Source of the DNA: Novosphingobium sp. KA1
GTDB lineage: Bacteria > Pseudomonadota > Alphaproteobacteria > Sphingomonadales > Sphingomonadaceae
Direction of reading: 5' to 3'
Assembly: GCF_017309955.1 (NCBI RefSeq)
Contig: NZ_CP021247.1
Coordinates: forward strand, 62,001-126,000
DNA length: 64,000 nt
Under the pieces are notes generated by a model that had not been told where the DNA came from, made no database searches, and worked only from the letters and a program-made list of their open reading frames with translations. Shown in pieces: positions 42,931 to 52,232 of the stretch (position 1 is the stretch's first letter; the number at the start of each line of letters is the position of its first letter). Position numbers and translations under genes: made by a program.

Positions 42931-45900
42931 GGTTTTCTCTCGCTGTCTGAAGGCTGAATGGTGTGTTGTGCAGGATCAGTCGTTGTTCGGGCGGCTGCAG
43001 GGATGCCTGCGGCGGCTTTTGCCTGCGCCTGAAGCGCGGCCTCGGCACTGATGATGCGCGGATCCTTGATGAAGGTGGGGTCGTACAGCGAGCGCATGTT
43101 GCCGAACAGGCTCATGAACGGCGCTTTCACATTGACGATGAAGTGGATCGGCAGCTTCGCCACTTGTTTGGTCACGAAGTTCTTGGAAGCCCCTGCCCCC
43201 TGGCTCAGCCCGTCAAAGCTGATCCGGGTAAGGATATCGCCCGCCAGCGATCCATCAAGACCGATCTCCATCTGCTTGTAATCGACCGATTTCAGCGCCG
43301 AGAAGGCAAAATTGCCCATCGCCGAGAGGTCCTTGTAGGTCAGCGTGCCGATATAGCTGACATTGCCCCCCGGCACCCGCGAGCGCAGGAAACCGTTGTC
43401 GATGCGCCCGCCGTTCTCGTCGAACACCAGCGGCACTTCGCCGTCGAACACACCCGAGGCATTGATATTGCCGACTTCGAGGTGCTGCACGAAAGTCGCC
43501 GCATTGAGCCCCTTGACGGTGAGCGTGTAGCGGCGCGTTTCCGCCGCGCCGATGGTCATCGTCGCCGGCTCCAGCGCCAGCGTGCCGTCCATGAACGGCC
43601 AGCGCGCGCCATTGATGCGCAGCAGGTAGTTCGGTTCCATCTGGAACGACAGCGTGCCGTCGGTCACTTCGATGCCGGGATTGACCGAGGCGAGCCGGAG
43701 CGTCTGGTTCGGCGCCGTCACCATGCCCAGCAAGTCGGTAAAGACGACATCGCCGGACAGGCCCTTCACCGGACCGAACGCCGCCGCAAAGTCCAGTCCA
43801 CCGGTGGAAAACCGGCCGTGGCTGGTCACCTTGTCCGCGGTCCAGTCGATCCGCCCGGTTCCCTTGACCGTCCCCTCGAGGTTCGAGACGACACCCACCA
43901 TCATCGCCGAAAGCGTGCCTGCCTGCAGCTTGTCGTCGAAACGCAGGTCGTCGACCGCCAGATCGGCGTGGCCACGGGTCCGGTTGAGATCATGGACGAT
44001 GTCGGCGCGCACGATCGCCCGGTCGCTCTTCGGCTCGCGCAGCAGGGCGTCGGCGGTGATGACACCGTTCGCCAGCCGCAGCGTGGCATCACGGGCGACC
44101 AGCGGTTCGAAACGCGGTGCCTGCTGGCGGTCGACCAGGGTGAAATGCGCACCCTCAAGGCTCAGCACGCCGCCCGCGTAGCGCCATTGTCCACCGGTTT
44201 GCCGCAGGTCCATCGGCACCGCGGCCAGCATCACGTCGCTTTCGTCGAAGGTTCCGGCGATGTCCTTGCCGACCCGGGCGCCGAGCCGGGCGATGCGGAA
44301 GCGCGAAGGCGCCTCGGCGGTGCCAAGCTCGACATCGATGCCCCGCGCCGCAAGCGCCCCGGGCCTGCCGGGCACTTGCGCATACCCCACCGCACCGCTG
44401 GTCAGGCGGATGCGGGTGCCGCCCAGCCGTCCGGTCAGGTCGAGCGCGGGGACACCCGCCGTGATCGCCATGCCGCCGCCGGCGCCAAGCGCCAGGATCG
44501 GCTTGCCCCGCGCGGGACAGACCGGCAGGCGGCGCCGGTCCAGTGTCAGATTGGCCAGCGCCAGACGCTCGAAGGCCACCGTGGTACAGCCCGGCCAGAG
44601 CGCCAGCGCACCATCGGCCGCCCAGCGTCCCTCGATCGGCAGCACCAGCCCGTCGGCCCGTCCGCCCGGCAAGGCGCCGGACAGGCGCGCCTCGCCGCCG
44701 AACGTCATCGCGCCGTCGGCGGCCTGGCTCACCAGAAGGTGCGGCAAGGCCATGCTCGCAGCGCCCAGCCGCGCATCGTCGGCCCGGTATTCCGGCATGC
44801 TGACGCTCAGCGCCAATCGGCCGTTCGCAGTGCTTTCCATGCGACCGGAGACGCGCGGCAGCCCCTGCCCGCTGCTGGCGAAATTGCCGGTGAAGACGGG
44901 ACGACCCTTGCCCGCCCCCCCGAACACCCCTTGCACGCGCGACAGCGCCAGCAGCGAAGCGCCGCTGGTGCCGCGCCAGTTCCCGCGCGGGACAACCAGG
45001 CTCCACTGCCGCGCGTCGCGGCGCAGGATCACATGGGCATCAAGCGTCGAGCCGCGCGCCTCGCGCCCCAGCGCGGCGCGGATGCGGTTGGTCAGCGGGG
45101 CGACCAGCGTGCCCTCGCCGCTTCTGGCAAGGTCCGCCAGCGCGCGGTCGGCCATGGCCCCCGGCACCACGCCGCGCCCCGCCAGGTCGGCCTCGACATC
45201 GACGTTTTTCAGGCCGGGATCGCTGCGCACCTGTCCATCGAGCGACAAGGCCTGCACGCCGGCCTGCGGGGTAACGATTTCGCGCGCCGCGACCTTGTAC
45301 GTCGCGGTCAGCGCCTGCTTGCGGAAAGTGAAGCGGCTGGAAGCGGTTAGCCCTCCAAGCCGGTTCTGCGCCAGCCGCAGCGCGCCGCCTTCGAGGCCCA
45401 GCCTTCCCTCGGCGCCGTCGAGCCGCGAATCGAGCGTGCCGTCGAACTGCAGCGCCGATTTCGCAAGGTGGATGTCCTGCGCAGGACAGTCGAGCCGGCC
45501 GAGCCGCAGCGGACCGGTGAAGGACGGCTTCTCGCCGCTGACCCGCAGCCTGCCGTAAAGCGTGGCCTGCGCCGCCCGGCATCCCGCCACCGCAAGGTCC
45601 GGCGCGACGACCGCCAGCCGCCCTTCGAAACCGCCACGCAAGGGGCCGATCCCGTCGAGCTTGGCGGCCACCCGGCCATAGTCGCTGTCGATCAGCGCGC
45701 GGCCGTCGACCAGGCCGATGTCGTAGTCGGGCAGCGGATGGTCCTTGTCGGCGGCCCCACCCGATGAAAGCGCCTTGTCGAGCGCGCCCAGGCTGAGCCT
45801 GCCGCCGTGATAGCGTCCGTAGAGGCGCGGGCGGACCAGCGTGATGCGGCCGATGCCCGGCCAGCCCCAGACCACCCGCGTCGCCACGCGCACTTCCTCG

Positions 45901-46208
45901 ACGGTGAGGTCGGGGCGGCGCGGATCGCCGATCACGAGATTGCGTACCACCTGCTCAGAAGGCGAGATCGTGACGATCTCGTAGCGTGCGGGCAGCCCGA
46001 GCTTCTTCAGCTCGCTGCCGATCACGTTTTCGGCAATGTCCTTGCGCAGGATCCAGGCGGTGCCTGCGCCGAGCGCGAGCAGGCTCACCACGCCAAGCGC
46101 ACTTGTCGCGACCATGCGCCTGCGGGCACGCGGCCGGGAACGTGGGGCGGCACGGGAGGGGCGGTCAGCTTCCGCCGGGGGGTCGGTCAGGTCTCGCACC
46201 TCGGACAT
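42927..46208 (-). CDS. ydbH: YdbH-like AsmA-type intermembrane lipid transport protein
   Basis: A 1093-residue protein with one N-terminal transmembrane helix (residues 33-53, VATSALGVVSLLALGAGTAW) and a very long periplasmic beta-rich region with repeated LxGxV-type strands, as in AsmA/TamB/YdbH bridge proteins. The C-terminal part (about 850-1060), including NYLLRINGARWPFMDGTL, corresponds to the YdbH core domain that meets YnbE. The adjacent ynbE and ydbL genes make the identification firm. It likely carries glycerophospholipid or other lipids between membranes. Confidence 0.88.
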   Translation of the reverse strand: MSEVRDLTDPPAEADRPSRAAPRSRPRARRRMVATSALGVVSLLALGAGTAWILRKDIAENVIGSELKKLGLPARYEIVTISPSEQVVRNLVIGDPRRPDLTVEEVRVATRVVWGWPGIGRITLVRPRLYGRYHGGRLSLGALDKALSSGGAADKDHPLPDYDIGLVDGRALIDSDYGRVAAKLDGIGPLRGGFEGRLAVVAPDLAVAGCRAAQATLYGRLRVSGEKPSFTGPLRLGRLDCPAQDIHLAKSALQFDGTLDSRLDGAEGRLGLEGGALRLAQNRLGGLTASSRFTFRKQALTATYKVAAREIVTPQAGVQALSLDGQVRSDPGLKNVDVEADLAGRGVVPGAMADRALADLARSGEGTLVAPLTNRIRAALGREARGSTLDAHVILRRDARQWSLVVPRGNWRGTSGASLLALSRVQGVFGGAGKGRPVFTGNFASSGQGLPRVSGRMESTANGRLALSVSMPEYRADDARLGAASMALPHLLVSQAADGAMTFGGEARLSGALPGGRADGLVLPIEGRWAADGALALWPGCTTVAFERLALANLTLDRRRLPVCPARGKPILALGAGGGMAITAGVPALDLTGRLGGTRIRLTSGAVGYAQVPGRPGALAARGIDVELGTAEAPSRFRIARLGARVGKDIAGTFDESDVMLAAVPMDLRQTGGQWRYAGGVLSLEGAHFTLVDRQQAPRFEPLVARDATLRLANGVITADALLREPKSDRAIVRADIVHDLNRTRGHADLAVDDLRFDDKLQAGTLSAMMVGVVSNLEGTVKGTGRIDWTADKVTSHGRFSTGGLDFAAAFGPVKGLSGDVVFTDLLGMVTAPNQTLRLASVNPGIEVTDGTLSFQMEPNYLLRINGARWPFMDGTLALEPATMTIGAAETRRYTLTVKGLNAATFVQHLEVGNINASGVFDGEVPLVFDENGGRIDNGFLRSRVPGGNVSYIGTLTYKDLSAMGNFAFSALKSVDYKQMEIGLDGSLAGDILTRISFDGLSQGAGASKNFVTKQVAKLPIHFIVNVKAPFMSLFGNMRSLYDPTFIKDPRIISAEAALQAQAKAAAGIPAAARTTTDPAQHTIQPSDSERKP

Positions 46209-46262
46209 TCAGATCGTTCACTTGCGCGTCTGCGCCGGGAAAGGCAATTGTTCGCAGAGCTT

Positions 46263-46994
46263 ATGCCCGACCACGACAGTCTCTTCGATGAACCGACGGC
46301 CACCACCGGGCCAAAGGACGCGGGCAACGACCCCAGCGGGCACCGCGCGCGGCTGCGCAAGCGGCTGGTCGAGGGCGGCGGGGAAGCTCTGGCGGATCAC
46401 GAGGTGATAGAACTCCTGCTGATGCAGGCCGTTCCCCGGCGCGACATGAAACCGCTCGCGCGCAGCCTGCTGCAGCGATTCGGATCGCTCGCGGGCGTGC
46501 TCCAGGCCGACGCGCGCACGCTGGCCGCCCATCCCGGCATGGGCGAGGCCAGCGCCGTCGCGCTGAAGATCGTCACCGTCGCCGCCACCCGCCTCGCCCG
46601 CCAGCGGCTGCGCGAGGCGCCGGTGATCGGATCGTGGCAGGTGCTGGTGGACTATCTCACCATCGACATGGCCCACCTCACCCGCGAACGCGTGCGCGTG
46701 CTGTATCTCAACGCCAAGAACATGCTGATTCTCGACGAGATGGTCGGCGAAGGCTCGATCGACGAGGCCGCCATCCACCCGCGCGAGGTGATCCGCCGCG
46801 CGCTCGACCTCGGCGCCACCGGGCTCATCCTCGTCCACAACCACCCCAGCGGCTCGCCCCAGCCCAGCCGCGCCGACATCGACGTGACCAACCGCATCGC
46901 CGAGGCCGGCCGCCTGCTCGGCATCGTGGTCCACGACCACGTGGTGATCGGGCGCGAGGGGCATGTCAGCCTGAAAGCCAAGGGCCTGATCTGA
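46263..46994 (+). CDS. radC: RadC family JAMM/MPN-domain protein
   Basis: A 243-residue protein. The helix-hairpin-helix part (residues 25-110) contains VPRRDMKPLARSLLQRFGSL and AHPGMGEASAVALKI, and the C-terminal JAMM domain has the metal site HNHPSGSPQPSRADIDVT and the upstream glutamate in ILDEMVGEGS. Despite the name its role in DNA repair is disputed; the domain suggests a metallopeptidase or nuclease. It is divergent from ydbH with 55 bases between and overlaps the next gene by one base. Confidence 0.94.
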   Translation: MPDHDSLFDEPTATTGPKDAGNDPSGHRARLRKRLVEGGGEALADHEVIELLLMQAVPRRDMKPLARSLLQRFGSLAGVLQADARTLAAHPGMGEASAVALKIVTVAATRLARQRLREAPVIGSWQVLVDYLTIDMAHLTRERVRVLYLNAKNMLILDEMVGEGSIDEAAIHPREVIRRALDLGATGLILVHNHPSGSPQPSRADIDVTNRIAEAGRLLGIVVHDHVVIGREGHVSLKAKGLI

Positions 46995-47755
46995 TGTGTG
47001 TCGCCGCTCTTGCCTGGAAGGCGCATCCCGACTGGCCACTGGTGGTCATCGGCAACCGGGACGAGTTCCACGCCCGCGCCAGCGCCCCGCTGGCGCGCTG
47101 GGACGATGGCTCGGGCATCGTCGCCGGGCGGGACCTCGTCGGCCACGGCACCTGGATGGGGCTGAGCGAGGCGGGCCGCTTTGCCCTCGTCACCAATTAC
47201 CGGGTGCCCGAAGGCGCGCAGCCCGGACGTCCTTCGCGGGGCATTCTGGTCACCGACCTGCTGCAGGGCCGCACACCCGAGCCGGTGGCGACGATGAACC
47301 CGTTCAACCTCGTCGACGTGGCAGGCAGCGAGGCGCGCTTCCTCACCAATCATCCCAGGACCGAATCGCGCCCCCTCGCCCCCGGCATCCACGGCCTCTC
47401 GAACGGCGGCTTCGACGTGCCCTGGCCCAAGACCCGCGCGGTCCAGACGGCCCTGGCCGCGTGGCTGTCCAGCGGCGGACAGGACTTCGCGGCGCTGTTC
47501 GCCGCCCTGCGTTCGGAGCGCCCGGATCGCCGCATCGCCCGCCCGCAGGACGGGCCGGAGCCGCGCTTTGCCCCGGTCTTCATCCGCGATTTCGTCTACG
47601 GCACCCGGTGCAGCACGGTGCTGGCCTTGTCTGCCGGTGGACAAGGCCGGATCGTCGAGCGCAGCTTCGCCCCGGACGGCAGCGTGACCGGCGAAGTGGC
47701 GCTATCCTTCGCATGGCCCGGCCCGCTCCCGGCCACAAACCTACAAATCGCCTAG
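46994..47755 (+). CDS. NRDE family protein (TANGO2-like)
   Basis: A 253-residue protein of the NRDE/TANGO2 family. The name motif is intact (VVIGNRDEFHARASAPLARW), with the nucleophile-like Cys2 right after the start, GTWMGLSEAGRFALVTNYR and GIHGLSNGGFDVPWPK. Human TANGO2 is linked to heme or lipid handling; the bacterial role is unsettled, and Cys2 hints at an Ntn-hydrolase-like fold. Its ATG shares a base with the radC stop. Confidence 0.88.
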   Translation: MCVAALAWKAHPDWPLVVIGNRDEFHARASAPLARWDDGSGIVAGRDLVGHGTWMGLSEAGRFALVTNYRVPEGAQPGRPSRGILVTDLLQGRTPEPVATMNPFNLVDVAGSEARFLTNHPRTESRPLAPGIHGLSNGGFDVPWPKTRAVQTALAAWLSSGGQDFAALFAALRSERPDRRIARPQDGPEPRFAPVFIRDFVYGTRCSTVLALSAGGQGRIVERSFAPDGSVTGEVALSFAWPGPLPATNLQIA

Positions 47756-47857
47756 TTATCTTTGGAAACCCCCGTATCGTCCCCCGGTTGTCCGGAACGA
47801 TCGCGCTCCACCCACGACTTAGCCCCGACCGCCCCGACAGCAGGATCCCCCACCCGC

Positions 47858-48949
47858 ATGCCCGGTCTCGCCCGCCTCTCCCTTCTCCCCCTGCTGCTGG
47901 CGACGGGCTGCTCCACCCTGCCGCCGCCCGTGGCCCACGTGCCTTGCGCGCAGACCCTGCCCCCGCACTTGTCCCGATCGCCGGACGGCGCCTTCGCCTC
48001 GACCCACATCACCGTGCTGACCTACAATATCGAGGGCCTCGGCTGGCCCGCCCGCACCGGCAGGCGCCCCTTCCTCGAACGGATCGGCCGCCGCCTCTCC
48101 GCCATGCGCGAGGCCGGGAGCGGCCCCGACATCGTGCTGTTCCAGGAAATGTTCAGCGATGCCGCCAAGCGCGCGGTCGCGGCCACGGGCTATCCGGCGA
48201 TCACGTCCGGCCCGCGCCGCACCACCGGCGCGCGGGGATCGACCCGCAGGTTCCTGCCCGGCCGCTCCAGCCTGAAGCGCGGCGAGATCGGCATCCACCT
48301 CTATGGCAGCGGGCTGGCGATCGCCTCGCGCTGGCCCATCGTCAACTACAGCCGCCGCGCCTATGGCCGCCGTTCCTGCGCGGGGTTCGACTGCCTGTCC
48401 AACAAGGGCATCGCCATGGCCCGCATCGCCATTCCCGGCGTGCCCACGCCGATCGACGTCTACGACACCCACATGAACTCGCGCGGGGCCTCGGGGGCGC
48501 CGGCCGCGCGCAACCTTGCCGCGCATGACCGGCAGGCGCAGGAAGCCTCGCGCTTCATCGACGAGACCCACGACGACGGCCTGCCGCTGGTGTTCGGCGG
48601 CGATTTCAACATGCGCCGCTCCGAGCCGCGCTGGGAGAACTTTTCCCGCTACCAGTCGCTCGGCCTTGTCCACCGCATCTGCGCGTCGCCCGATTCGGGC
48701 TGCGAGGTGAAGATGTCATGGGACGGCGACGAGCCCTGGATGGATACGCAGGACCTCCAGTTCCTCTGGAGCGGCGATGCGGTGAAGATCCGCCCGGTCA
48801 GGGTGGAAGCCCTGTTCGACGGCAGCCCGGACAGTCCGGTGCTGTCCGACCACGACGGGTTCATGGTGACCTACGAACTGCGCTGGAAGGCCGCGCTGAC
48901 CCGCAGCCCCGCCTGCCCGGTGCCGGCGGCATCACCGGCTACGGGTTGA
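47858..48949 (+). CDS. Lipoprotein endonuclease/exonuclease/phosphatase-family hydrolase
   Basis: A 363-residue secreted hydrolase. The signal (MPGLARLSLLPLLLATGC) ends in lipobox ATGC. EEP-fold motifs appear in order: LTYNIEGLG, IVLFQEMFSD, GSGLAIASRWPI, VYDTHMNSRG, LVFGGDFNMR and VLSDHDGFMVTYEL, giving the metal and catalytic residues E, D, N, D and H. Among EEP enzymes the pattern is closer to sphingomyelinase-like phosphodiesterases than to exonuclease III, but the substrate is not determined. The phospholipase gene follows by about 105 bases. An upstream ATG at 47762 adds a non-signal leader. Confidence 0.85.
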   Translation: MPGLARLSLLPLLLATGCSTLPPPVAHVPCAQTLPPHLSRSPDGAFASTHITVLTYNIEGLGWPARTGRRPFLERIGRRLSAMREAGSGPDIVLFQEMFSDAAKRAVAATGYPAITSGPRRTTGARGSTRRFLPGRSSLKRGEIGIHLYGSGLAIASRWPIVNYSRRAYGRRSCAGFDCLSNKGIAMARIAIPGVPTPIDVYDTHMNSRGASGAPAARNLAAHDRQAQEASRFIDETHDDGLPLVFGGDFNMRRSEPRWENFSRYQSLGLVHRICASPDSGCEVKMSWDGDEPWMDTQDLQFLWSGDAVKIRPVRVEALFDGSPDSPVLSDHDGFMVTYELRWKAALTRSPACPVPAASPATG

Positions 48950-49054
48950 TACGCTCGCAATCCCGAAAGAAATCGGTATCTTGCAGGAGGCGGCGAAGAA
49001 CAGGTGCGATCCCGCCTAGCTTGTTTATCCGCACCGGAAGGTCGCCCCCTCCGC

Positions 49055-50332
49055 ATGACTGGTTCACCTCGCTTCCTCCCGGCCTTGGCCCTGCCCATCA
49101 TTCTGTCCGGCACCGCAATCCCCCAGGCAGTGCGGGCTCAGTCGGCGCTTCCCGCCACGATCGAAGTGCTGATCGGCCATGCCGAGACCGACAGCGAGGG
49201 CGGCGCCCTGCTCGACGTGCGGCTGCTCAACACCGGCGCGGCCGCGGCCGAGGCCAGCCTGCCCGCGGTGGTCGAGGCGCGGGTGACGCGGCCCGGCGCC
49301 TTCGGGGAAGGCCGCACCGTCACCTTGCAGCGCGAGGCATCGGCGCCGGCATCGGTGGCGGTCGCCCCCGGCCGCTTCGCCACCGTCCGGTACCGGTTGG
49401 CCGGCGGCAACCTTGCGGAAAGCGCCCAGCTCTCGGTGCCCGGCTGGGGCGGACAGGCCGTATCGCTCGCGGTGCAATCTCCCGCCCCGAATCCGGCCCC
49501 GAACCCGGCCCCGAATCCGGCCCCTGAAGGCGGCCCGCCCTGGCACCCCGGCCCGCATGTGGCGCTCGCCGCTCCTCCGCCGACGCCGCCGCCCAGCGAC
49601 CGCACGGTCGGCAACGCCTATATCGGCAACCTTTCCGCCTACGAGCCGACGTATGCGGTCTATGGCCCCGGCACCAACAGCGACGCACGCCTGCAGCTCA
49701 GCTTCAAGTACCAGCTGTTCGGCAGCCGCGCCCACGAAGGGGGCCGCGCGCTCGCCGACGGGCTCTACTTTGCCTATACCCAGCGCATGTTCTGGGATCT
49801 GGGCGCCAATTCCTCGCCCTTCCGCAACATCGATTTCCAGCCCGAAGCCTTCTACGTCTCCGCGCCCAAGGTGCTTTCCGACAAGGCCACGCTGAGCGCC
49901 CAGGTCGGCGTGCGCCACGAATCGAACGGCCGCGACGGCGACGATTCGCGCAGCATGAACACCATCTACCTCGCGCCGATGGCCGCGTTCACGCTGGCCG
50001 ACGACTTGCGCCTGACCGTGCAGCCGCGCGTCTGGCTGTTCGTCGGCGATCTTTCCGACAACCCGGACATCCGGCGCTACCGCGGCAACAGCGGCATCTC
50101 GTTCCAGATCGGTCGGGAGAACGGCTGGCGTTTCTCCTCGCTCTCCCGCTTCAGCTTCTCCAGCGGCAAGGGATCGACCAGCGGGGAACTCTCCTACCCG
50201 CTGCGCCGCCTGCTCGGCGGCGGGCCGGACTTCTATCTCTTCGGCCAGGGCTTTGTCGGCTACGGCGAGAACCTGCTCGACTACAACCGCCGCACCACCC
50301 GCCTGCGCCTCGGGGTGGCGCTGGTACGCTAG
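49055..50332 (+). CDS. pldA: Outer membrane phospholipase A (OMPLA)
   Basis: A 425-residue outer-membrane lipase. After a signal peptide ending AVRAQ come an extra periplasmic domain (about 30-150), a proline hinge built of four Pro-Asn-Pro-Ala units (encoded around 49490-49530), then the 12-strand barrel. The OMPLA catalytic set is visible as RHESNGRDGDDSRSMNTIY (His, Ser, and the Asn). The N-terminal domain and hinge are absent from E. coli PldA. It may act with the neighbouring lipoprotein phosphodiesterase in membrane-lipid turnover. Confidence 0.88.
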   Translation: MTGSPRFLPALALPIILSGTAIPQAVRAQSALPATIEVLIGHAETDSEGGALLDVRLLNTGAAAAEASLPAVVEARVTRPGAFGEGRTVTLQREASAPASVAVAPGRFATVRYRLAGGNLAESAQLSVPGWGGQAVSLAVQSPAPNPAPNPAPNPAPEGGPPWHPGPHVALAAPPPTPPPSDRTVGNAYIGNLSAYEPTYAVYGPGTNSDARLQLSFKYQLFGSRAHEGGRALADGLYFAYTQRMFWDLGANSSPFRNIDFQPEAFYVSAPKVLSDKATLSAQVGVRHESNGRDGDDSRSMNTIYLAPMAAFTLADDLRLTVQPRVWLFVGDLSDNPDIRRYRGNSGISFQIGRENGWRFSSLSRFSFSSGKGSTSGELSYPLRRLLGGGPDFYLFGQGFVGYGENLLDYNRRTTRLRLGVALVR

Positions 50333-50468
50333 GGGCCCTCGTCAAAAGGCGATTTGCAGCCTCCACGCCCGCCTGCCAGCCATCGCCGCTGCCATGAGCG
50401 CTGCCATAATCCTTGCCTTTGGGGCCTACCGCGCCTAGCGGCACCCGCGTCAGCCAAAGGAGTCGAAC

Positions 50469-51782
50469 ATGGTACCCCGCTACGCCCGCCCCACGATGAC
50501 CGCGATCTGGGAGCCCGAAGCCCGTTACCGCATCTGGTTCGAGATCGAGGCCCACGCCGCCGTGAAGATGGGCGAGATGGGCACCGTGCCCGCCAGCGCC
50601 GGCCAGGCGCTCTGGGACTGGTGGGGCACCAACCCCCGGATCGACGTCGCCGCGATCGATGCCATCGAAGCCGTGACCAAGCACGACGTCATCGCCTTCC
50701 TCGACTGGGTGGCCCAGCAGGTCGGCCCCGAAGCGCGCTTCATGCACCAGGGCATGACCAGCTCCGACGTGCTCGACACCACGCTCAACGTCCAGCTGGT
50801 CAAGGCCGCCGACATCCTGCTGGAAGACCTTGATGCCCTGCTCGCCGCAATCAAGCGCCGCGCCGAGGAGCACAAGTACACCCCCACCATCGGCCGCAGC
50901 CACGGCATCCATGCCGAGCCGGTGACTTTCGGCCTCAAGATGGCCGAAGCCTATGCCGAATTTGCGCGCTGCAAGAAGCGCCTGATCGCCGCCCGCGAGG
51001 AAGTCGCCACCTGTGCGATCTCGGGCGCGGTGGGCACCTTCGCCAACGTCGACCCGGCGGTGGAACAGTACGTCGCCGACAAGATGGGCCTCGAAGTGGA
51101 GCCGGTCTCCACGCAGGTCATCCCGCGCGACCGCCACGCCATGTTCTTCGCGGTACTGGGCGTGATCGCCAGCTCGATCGAACGCCTCGCCATCGAAGTG
51201 CGCCACCTGCAGCGCACCGAAGTGCTGGAAGCGGAAGAATACTTCTCGCCGGGCCAGAAGGGCTCCTCGGCGATGCCGCACAAGCGCAACCCGGTGCTCA
51301 CCGAAAACCTCACCGGCCTCGCCCGCGTCGTCCGCTCGTCGGTGACCCCGGCGATGGAAAACGTCGCGCTCTGGCACGAGCGTGACATCTCGCACTCCTC
51401 GGTCGAGCGCTTCATCGGCCCGGACGCGACGATCACCCTCGACTTCGCGCTGGCCCGCCTCACCGGCGTGATCGACAAGCTGCTCGTCTATCCCGAGCGC
51501 ATGCAGAAGAACCTCGACCGCATGGGCGGCCTCGTCCACTCGCAGCGCGTGCTGCTGGCGCTGACCCAGGCCGGCCTGACGCGCGACCAGTCGTACCGCC
51601 TGGTGCAGCGCAACGCGATGAAGGTCTGGGAATCGGACGGCCAGCTCTCGCTGCTCGAACTGCTCAAGGCCGACGAGGAAGTCACGGCCGCCCTGCCGGT
51701 CGAAGTGATCGAGGAGAAGTTCAACCTCGATTACCACTTCAAGCAGGTCGACACGATCTTCGCGCGCGTTTTCGGGAACTAA
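50469..51782 (+). CDS. purB: Adenylosuccinate lyase
   Basis: A 437-residue enzyme acting twice in purine synthesis (SAICAR and adenylosuccinate cleavage). Key motifs: MTSSDVLDTTLNVQL, the histidine in TIGRSHGIHAEPVTFG, and the mobile signature loop GSSAMPHKRNPVLTENL carrying the catalytic serine. AAAGGAG is well placed before the start. It is the short type typical of alphaproteobacteria and Firmicutes. Confidence 0.97.
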   Translation: MVPRYARPTMTAIWEPEARYRIWFEIEAHAAVKMGEMGTVPASAGQALWDWWGTNPRIDVAAIDAIEAVTKHDVIAFLDWVAQQVGPEARFMHQGMTSSDVLDTTLNVQLVKAADILLEDLDALLAAIKRRAEEHKYTPTIGRSHGIHAEPVTFGLKMAEAYAEFARCKKRLIAAREEVATCAISGAVGTFANVDPAVEQYVADKMGLEVEPVSTQVIPRDRHAMFFAVLGVIASSIERLAIEVRHLQRTEVLEAEEYFSPGQKGSSAMPHKRNPVLTENLTGLARVVRSSVTPAMENVALWHERDISHSSVERFIGPDATITLDFALARLTGVIDKLLVYPERMQKNLDRMGGLVHSQRVLLALTQAGLTRDQSYRLVQRNAMKVWESDGQLSLLELLKADEEVTAALPVEVIEEKFNLDYHFKQVDTIFARVFGN

Positions 51783-51807
51783 GCTCCCGGCCGACACTTC
51801 CCATGGC

Positions 51808-51839
51808 CGCCAATCGCGCTTAGCATTGCGCGATTGGCG
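51808..51839. repeat. Perfect 12-bp inverted repeat between purB and the LapA-like gene
   Basis: CGCCAATCGCGC (51808-51819) and GCGCGATTGGCG (51828-51839) are exact complements around TTAGCATT. No T-run follows, so it is not a standard terminator; it may be an mRNA stabilising hairpin or an operator. Confidence 0.75.
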
Positions 51840-51883
51840 CGACCAGACTTGCAGAACCAGCTGCAGGAATTGCCGGAGGAAGC

Positions 51884-52228
51884 ATGAATATCATCCGCAC
51901 CGTGCTGTGGATTGCCCTGACCGCGATCCTTGTCGCCTTCATCGCCATGAACTGGGCCAAGGTACCGGTCAATTTCTGGCCGCTCGACGACGGCAACTAC
52001 GTTCACTTCGAATGGCCGGTCGGTTTTGTCGCCCTGTTGTTCTTCGGCCTCGGCATGCTGCCGGTGTGGCTCTACCTGCGTGCGGTGCGCTGGCGGCTGG
52101 GCCGCCGCATCGCCACGCTGGAGAACTCGCTGCGCGCCAGTTCGATGCCCTCGATGACGGCGCCTGCCAGCGTGCCCGAAGCCGCCCACACCCTAGATCC
52201 CTCCCTCGACCCTACGCCGGAAGTCTGA
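51884..52228 (+). CDS. LapA-domain (DUF1049) membrane protein
   Basis: A 114-residue protein with two transmembrane helices (about 5-22 and 45-66) joined by NWAKVPVNFWPLDDGNYVHFEWPV, as in LapA/YciS relatives, and a basic cytoplasmic segment (RAVRWRLGRRIATLENSLR). In E. coli LapA/LapB help control LpxC and LPS assembly; here LPS genes are missing nearby and the role is unclear. AGGAAG precedes the start. It sits just before pyrF as in many alphaproteobacteria. Confidence 0.8.
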   Translation: MNIIRTVLWIALTAILVAFIAMNWAKVPVNFWPLDDGNYVHFEWPVGFVALLFFGLGMLPVWLYLRAVRWRLGRRIATLENSLRASSMPSMTAPASVPEAAHTLDPSLDPTPEV

Positions 52229-52232
52229 TCCC

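Noticed and set aside
45807..46262. N-terminal extension of RadC
   Set aside because: It would be antisense to ydbH and lacks any RadC similarity; ATG 46263 gives the normal protein.
49485..49535. 12-bp direct repeats (CCGAAYCCGGCC)
   Set aside because: They are in-frame Pro-Asn-Pro-Ala codons forming the hinge of the phospholipase A protein.
50394..50438. A 14-codon ORF upstream of purB as a leader peptide
   Set aside because: It has no ribosome site and no codon bias related to purines; most likely chance.
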